From: a virus
Reading direction: 5' to 3' (one strand)
IMG/VR virus record: IMGVR_UViG_3300031758_000240
Coordinates: 1 to 36,272 of that record
Length of the DNA stretch: 36,272 nucleotides
Part shown: positions 32,406 through 36,272 of the stretch, piece after piece
Layout: each line of letters opens with the position of its first letter
How positions within the stretch are numbered: position 1 is the first letter of the stretch
Position numbers and translations under genes: made by a program
The notes under the pieces: generated by a model
Seen by the model: the letters and a program-made list of their open reading frames with translations, nothing else
What the model was told of the DNA's origin: nothing
The model's database searches: none

Positions 32406-34318
32406 TGGCCGCGGTATTTGAAGCAGTCGGTGACGTAGTAGAGGCCGTCGGTGACGCCGTCGGTGACGTTGTAGAGGTCGCGGCCGATGTCGTTTCGGAC
32501 GTAGGAGAGGCCGTTGGCAACGTAGTAGAGAACGCCCTTGAGAACCCGGTGGCGACGATCGCCACCATCGCCGCAATCGCGGCGGCGCCGGCCACGGGAG
32601 GGGCATCACTTAACTGGATACCCGCCATCAACGCCGCAAACACGCTGGCACAGGGCGGTGACTTTGAGGACGCACTTAAATCGGCGGCGATATCATACGT
32701 CGCGCAGGGCGTTGGCAACTACGTCGGCAGCCAGTTTGGCACCGCTGCGCAGTACGGCACGGACATTGGGTCTCAGCAGACGGCGATGCTTGCCTTGCAG
32801 AGCGGGGACATGCTGGGCGGTACGTTCGGTGGCACGGTGGGCGGAGCCGCTGGTTCTGTTGCGGCCGGCGCAACGGCGGCCGCGCTGTCTGGCGGAGACA
32901 TTGACCAGGCCATGATCAACGCGCTCGGCAACTACGCCGTACGTACCGGTGTTAACTACGGCGTAAACGCCGCGGGCCGGATGGTGGACCAGTTTGGCAA
33001 CGAGGCCCCGCCCGAAGTACAAAACGAGATAGCCTCCAACGCCGAAGACATTCGCTACGAGCTGGACAACATGTACAACCGTAGCCCGGACAACATCCTA
33101 ACCGACTACGCAGAGGCCCCAGCATTTGACCCGTACGAGGTCGACAACGTCGGAAACGTAACGCAGGGCCAGGAGCTTGCCGGCATACCAGAGGTGCCAT
33201 CAATTGACCCGTTTGAGGTCGACAACGTTGGCAACCGAAGCGAGGGCCAGGAGCTTACCGGTCAGGGACCCCAGACGGACGTTTCCGGCGCCGCGGGCAA
33301 GTACTTCAAAAACCAGTTCACCAACGCCCTGACGCGCCAAATCATGGGCGGCATGACGCCGGACAGGCCCAGCCCGATGGGTGCAAGGTTTAGAGATCGG
33401 CCGATGGCACTGGCCGGCGTACCTGGCGTCTCAGAGAGCTTGACGGGCCTTGGGTATACCAACATACCAGGTCCCGGCTTTACCATCCAAGACATCGAGC
33501 AGGAAGAAAACTTTACCCCGATCGGTCTGTGGGACCCGGGCATAAGCGAAGACTGGGACACAGACCAGAAGCTTGGCGGTCTGGGGTTTGCCGGAAAGTT
33601 TATCAACGAAGAGCAGCCGGACATAGACATCGAGGGCGAGGCAGAGATCGACACCGTTCCCGTCTCCTCGCAGGAAACAGGACAGCCGGACATGTCAGAC
33701 ATGACAGACCGCACGGTCGTTGAGCTGTGGGACCCAGACATAGGACAGGACTGGGGCACCGACGACAAGCTGGGCGGGCTGGGGTTTGCCGGCAGCTTCA
33801 TCAACCAGGACGATAACTACATCAACGCCCAGGCAGACGAGCGCCAGAGGATCATGGACGAGGTAAAGCAGCGCGGCTGGATGACGGAGGAGGAGCGCGC
33901 CACGCTTGAGCAGGGCTCAGGGTTCTTCAACCCAGACGATAGCGACGCGCTGTCTGACGCATCTCCGTGGTACACAACAGAGTACGCGAAAGGTGGACAC
34001 ATTGACCACAACCCGGAGTTCTACTCAGAGGGAGGCGCCTCACTGGCTAACCGCTACGTCAAAGGTGACGGAGATGGCACCAGCGATAGCGTGCCTGCTA
34101 TGCTGGCAAGCGGCGAGTTTGTCATCCCTGCTGATGTTGTGTCTGGCCTTGGAAACGGCGACAACGACGCTGGAGCTAAGGTACTGGATGAGTTTATGGC
34201 AGCAATAAGAAACCACAAGAGATCAACCAAACCAAGCGAGTTACCACCAGACAGCGAGGGGCCCCTCTCGTATCTTGAGAAAGCAAAGAAGAAGGTAGGA
34301 AAAAATGGCCGGTCTTAA
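32405..34318 (+). CDS. Ejection-type internal virion protein 1
   Basis: 637 residues. The first 45 are Val/Ala heptads broken by Gly and Asp/Glu (FEAVGDVVEAVGDAVGDVVE), an amphipathic, membrane-active-looking helix. Residues 48-70 and 140-165 are Gly/Ala-rich hydrophobic stretches. The middle contains two internal duplications. The C-terminus (GDGTSDSVPAMLASGEFVIP, then ADVVSGLGNGDNDAGAKVL) is a domain I know from many phages of this kind. It probably leaves the head with the DNA and helps form a channel through the envelope, as P22 gp7/gp20/gp16 do. Function is inferred from architecture and position. It overlaps the next gene by 14 bases. Confidence 0.65.
   Translation: MAAVFEAVGDVVEAVGDAVGDVVEVAADVVSDVGEAVGNVVENALENPVATIATIAAIAAAPATGGASLNWIPAINAANTLAQGGDFEDALKSAAISYVAQGVGNYVGSQFGTAAQYGTDIGSQQTAMLALQSGDMLGGTFGGTVGGAAGSVAAGATAAALSGGDIDQAMINALGNYAVRTGVNYGVNAAGRMVDQFGNEAPPEVQNEIASNAEDIRYELDNMYNRSPDNILTDYAEAPAFDPYEVDNVGNVTQGQELAGIPEVPSIDPFEVDNVGNRSEGQELTGQGPQTDVSGAAGKYFKNQFTNALTRQIMGGMTPDRPSPMGARFRDRPMALAGVPGVSESLTGLGYTNIPGPGFTIQDIEQEENFTPIGLWDPGISEDWDTDQKLGGLGFAGKFINEEQPDIDIEGEAEIDTVPVSSQETGQPDMSDMTDRTVVELWDPDIGQDWGTDDKLGGLGFAGSFINQDDNYINAQADERQRIMDEVKQRGWMTEEERATLEQGSGFFNPDDSDALSDASPWYTTEYAKGGHIDHNPEFYSEGGASLANRYVKGDGDGTSDSVPAMLASGEFVIPADVVSGLGNGDNDAGAKVLDEFMAAIRNHKRSTKPSELPPDSEGPLSYLEKAKKKVGKNGRS
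33128..33810 (+). repeat. Two internal duplications in ejection protein 1
   Basis: A 26-residue unit with the core DPxEVDNVGNxxxGQEL occurs at 33128 and 33206. A 28-residue unit with the core LWDPxIxxDWxTDxKLGGLG and FAGxFIN occurs at 33527-33612 and 33725-33810, 66 residues apart. Both are acidic and may be binding modules. Confidence 0.8.
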
Positions 34319-35450
34319 CGATCTAGTCACAAACAAAGAAACGTCATCGACGTCGATGCCTGGGTGGTACTCATCCGCCCAGCAGAACCTTGTCAACCAG
34401 GCCACTGGCGTAAACGCGCCCGCCCTGGCGGATACCGCGGCACAGTCCGCGGTCAGTGCGTTCGGCACCGGCAGCCCGTTTACCGCGGGCCAGAACATAC
34501 TGCAGACCATTGGGAGCGGGGCCGCTAACCCGTGGCTGGTATCGACGGACGCCACCGGCGCACAGACCGTATCACCAGACGTGTCCACCCCGCTGGGTGG
34601 TTTGTTTGCGGCACAGTCCGACTACCTAAAGCAGATCCTGCCAGACATCCAGGCAGAGGAGACGGCGAAGGCAATCTCAGGCGGCGGCCTTGGGAGCCGC
34701 ATGAACCTATCAGGCATTACGAGAGAAACCGGCAAGGCCTATTCAGACCTGGCACAGAAGCAGATGCAGGCCGCGCTGCAGGCACAGCAGTACGGCGTAT
34801 CGGCAGGTGCCGGCCTTAGCGACATCGGCCAGGAAATGGTCAAGTCCGCGCTTGAGACTGGCAAGTACCAGCAGAACGAGCCGTACGCCGACTTAGTAAA
34901 TCTTGTTAACATTCTGGGTGGGATAAAACCTGAACAAAACGTAACCAAGTCGGTACAGCTCGGCGGTCTAAACCAGGTTATGGGGCTGCTGTCTGGGTTG
35001 TCAGGCGGCATGAAATCACTCACCGGCGACTACCTGCGAGACGCCAAGGGCAACGTCCTCACCGACCCCAGCGGCAAACCTATCAAAAGCCAGGGCCTAC
35101 TTGAACAGCTCGGCATCAAGGGAGGGCTTACAGCGTTAGGCATAAACAAGCCAAACCAGTCAGCGCTTCCGCCCGTGTCACACACCAGCCCAGAATCCGG
35201 CGCCGTCTTTGACTCTGAGTCCGGCCTGACATTTGTCACCGGGGCAGACGGCCAGCAGTACTCAATTGACATCAGCGGTAACTATTACGACTCCAGCGGG
35301 AACCTGGTATGGTCCCCCGCCAGCGCATACCCAGACGAGTCATACGAGCAGGACAACCTGTACGGCGGTGACACCGGCTCGTTTGTTGACGAGTACCCTA
35401 ACGATGGCTCAGGCAATTACCAGAGCCCTGACTACTCGTTTTGGGAGTAA
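34305..35450 (+). CDS. Ejection-type internal virion protein 2
   Basis: 381 residues. The first 240 are helical and rich in Ala, Gln and Gly (AGQNILQTIGSGAANPWLVS; SDLAQKQMQAALQAQQYGVS), resembling P22 gp7-like ejection proteins. Residues about 220-235 carry a hydrophobic Gly-rich stretch (GGLNQVMGLLSGLSGGM). The C-terminal 100 residues are acidic, Ser/Tyr/Gly-rich and probably disordered (SYEQDNLYGGDTGSFVDEYP). Its ATG lies inside the previous gene, with an AGGAAA ribosome binding site. Its stop overlaps the next start by one base. Function is by analogy and order only. Confidence 0.65.
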   Translation: MAGLNDLVTNKETSSTSMPGWYSSAQQNLVNQATGVNAPALADTAAQSAVSAFGTGSPFTAGQNILQTIGSGAANPWLVSTDATGAQTVSPDVSTPLGGLFAAQSDYLKQILPDIQAEETAKAISGGGLGSRMNLSGITRETGKAYSDLAQKQMQAALQAQQYGVSAGAGLSDIGQEMVKSALETGKYQQNEPYADLVNLVNILGGIKPEQNVTKSVQLGGLNQVMGLLSGLSGGMKSLTGDYLRDAKGNVLTDPSGKPIKSQGLLEQLGIKGGLTALGINKPNQSALPPVSHTSPESGAVFDSESGLTFVTGADGQQYSIDISGNYYDSSGNLVWSPASAYPDESYEQDNLYGGDTGSFVDEYPNDGSGNYQSPDYSFWE

Positions 35451-36272
35451 TGGCAATGAGCGGACTCTCGTACTTCGACAACGGCGGACAGACAGAAGAG
35501 CAAACACCTGTCACGGCACAGGTTAAACCAGTGCAGGGCAAGGGGCCTTACGCCGTTGGGTTGCCGACCGGTAACGTTCCGCTGAGCGAGGGCGTTCTGT
35601 CCTCCATGGAGCAGCTCTACGTAAACAAGATGATCCAGCAACAGGGCTTTATGGAGGCCATGAAGGACGCCGCCGCCTGGTGGTCCGGTGGCATCGAGGG
35701 CCCGACCGCGGCACTATCGCGACGGGCAAAGGAGCGAGAGGAGCAGACCGCAAACTTGTTCCAGCTTCAGACACAGATCGCGCAAAGCAGAGCTGCGCAG
35801 GAGCAGGCAAAGAGACAAGCGGCGGAGCTTACGTCGGCCGTTGGTGGGGCGGAGGGCCCCGGAGCCGCAGCTGCGTTTGGCGTTGAGCCAAGGGTTAGAA
35901 ATGAGGTGCTTCGTTTAATTAAGTCTGGGGATGTAGCTGGCGCTAAAGGCGTGTACGACAACTGGTTTAAAACTGACCTGAACGAAACTATTAAGTTCCT
36001 CAACAACGCCGCGTCTTACAAAGCAGACGTTGAAATAATTGATGAAAACGGAAAGTACAACATTGTAAGCGCAATCGACGCTAAAAGATTATTTAGCGAG
36101 GGCAAGGCCAGGCCGACAGGCAAGACACTGGGCGGCACGAACGCGCCGGCAGCAGCACCTCCGGCAGCAGCACCTCCGGCAGCAGCACCTCCGGCAGCAG
36201 CACCTCCGGCAGCAGCACCTCCGGCAGCAGCACCTCCGGCAGCAGCACCTCCGGCAGCAGCACCTCCGGCAG
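35450..36272 (+). CDS. Internal virion protein 3 (3' partial)
   Basis: The frame is open from the ATG at 35450 (TAATG overlap, GGGAG ribosome binding site) to the end of the window, at least 274 codons. The start (MAMSGLSYFDNGGQTEEQTP) is followed by charged helices (SMEQLYVNKMIQQQGFMEAM; QTQIAQSRAAQEQAKRQAAE). A compact region follows (RNEVLRLIKSGDVAGAKGVY; DVEIIDENGKYNIVSAID). The visible end is a Pro/Ala linker of PPAAA repeats that leads to a C-terminal part outside the window. By position it is the third ejection-type protein, and an enzymatic domain such as a lytic transglycosylase could lie beyond the linker, but that cannot be seen. Confidence 0.75.
   Translation, partial: MAMSGLSYFDNGGQTEEQTPVTAQVKPVQGKGPYAVGLPTGNVPLSEGVLSSMEQLYVNKMIQQQGFMEAMKDAAAWWSGGIEGPTAALSRRAKEREEQTANLFQLQTQIAQSRAAQEQAKRQAAELTSAVGGAEGPGAAAAFGVEPRVRNEVLRLIKSGDVAGAKGVYDNWFKTDLNETIKFLNNAASYKADVEIIDENGKYNIVSAIDAKRLFSEGKARPTGKTLGGTNAPAAAPPAAAPPAAAPPAAAPPAAAPPAAAPPAAAPPAAAPPA
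36146..36272 (+). repeat. 15-bp tandem repeat encoding PPAAA
   Basis: Eight full copies and part of a ninth of a 15-base unit (GCAGCAGCACCTCCG in one phase) run without visible change to the end of the window. The unit is five codons, so length changes keep the frame. The identical copies suggest recent expansion, and such a repeat often stops assembly. Confidence 0.95.

Noticed and set aside
32396-32412. TGCATAATGG before the 32405 gene as a further promoter copy
   Set aside because: Only the TGCATAA core matches. The GTAGnnATAGG part is missing and the match lies across overlapping stop and start codons.
36146-36272. CRISPR-like direct repeats
   Set aside because: The units are contiguous, without spacers, and continue a coding frame as PPAAA.
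1-36272. tRNA genes, integrase, transposases or attachment sites
   Set aside because: I saw no tRNA-like cloverleaf sequence, recombinase motif or flanking repeat. The small gaps are explained by the regulatory elements listed.

Overview
The window is a densely packed structural and lysis region of a tailed double-stranded DNA bacteriophage. Every gene I accept is on the + strand. Genes abut or overlap by 1-14 bases and no gap exceeds 165 bases. The parts list is a TerL, a large portal with a Gln-rich tail, scaffold and coat, an SU10-type adaptor, a P22 gp10-like DNA-stabilisation protein and a set of ejection-type proteins. This points to a short-tailed (podovirus-like) virion. No tail tube, tape measure or sheath gene is seen. 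An M15-type endolysin and the P22-like tail parts suggest a Gram-negative host, but I cannot name it. Long Ser/Thr/Asn-rich fibres, a collagen-like fibre and metabolic genes are typical of uncultured aquatic phages. The window starts inside terL and ends inside a gene, in a 15-bp tandem repeat, so it is a genome fragment.

Layout. (1) 1-9716, packaging and head: terL, an unknown 449-aa protein, portal, two small genes, a GroES-like co-chaperonin, scaffold, an unknown protein, a decoration-like protein and the major capsid protein, closed by a strong terminator. (2) 9725-22574, adhesion locus: small fibre proteins, a jelly-roll-like protein, a collagen-like fibre, and two giant paralogous beta-solenoid adhesins (1144 and 1255 aa) flanking a GT2-TPR glycosyltransferase and another fibre protein. 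(3) 22584-24161, lysis: two small membrane proteins, a GTA/3TM-type holin and an M15 peptidase, closed by a second terminator-like hairpin. (4) 24209-30513, neck and tail: Lys-rich proteins, a head-completion protein with an inserted discoidin-like domain, an adaptor, a beta-rich tail protein and a P22 gp10-like protein. (5) 30563-36272, an operon that starts with an acyl carrier protein and a beta-ketoacyl-ACP synthase with all three catalytic residues, followed by an unknown protein and three ejection-type proteins.

Regulation. A compact motif, TGCATAAGTAGnnATAGG, occurs four times, always on the + strand, between genes and directly before a functional block (before 1409, 9833, 24209 and 30563). 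It looks like a phage-specific late promoter, possibly for a single-subunit RNA polymerase. Two copies follow terminators back to back. The fourth lies in the loop of a perfect 9-bp inverted repeat that would hide the ACP ribosome binding site in read-through transcripts but not in transcripts started at the motif.

The most unusual content is the ACP/ketosynthase pair heading the ejection-protein operon, the recurrent promoter motif with its RBS switch, and the glycosyltransferase placed between duplicated giant adhesins.
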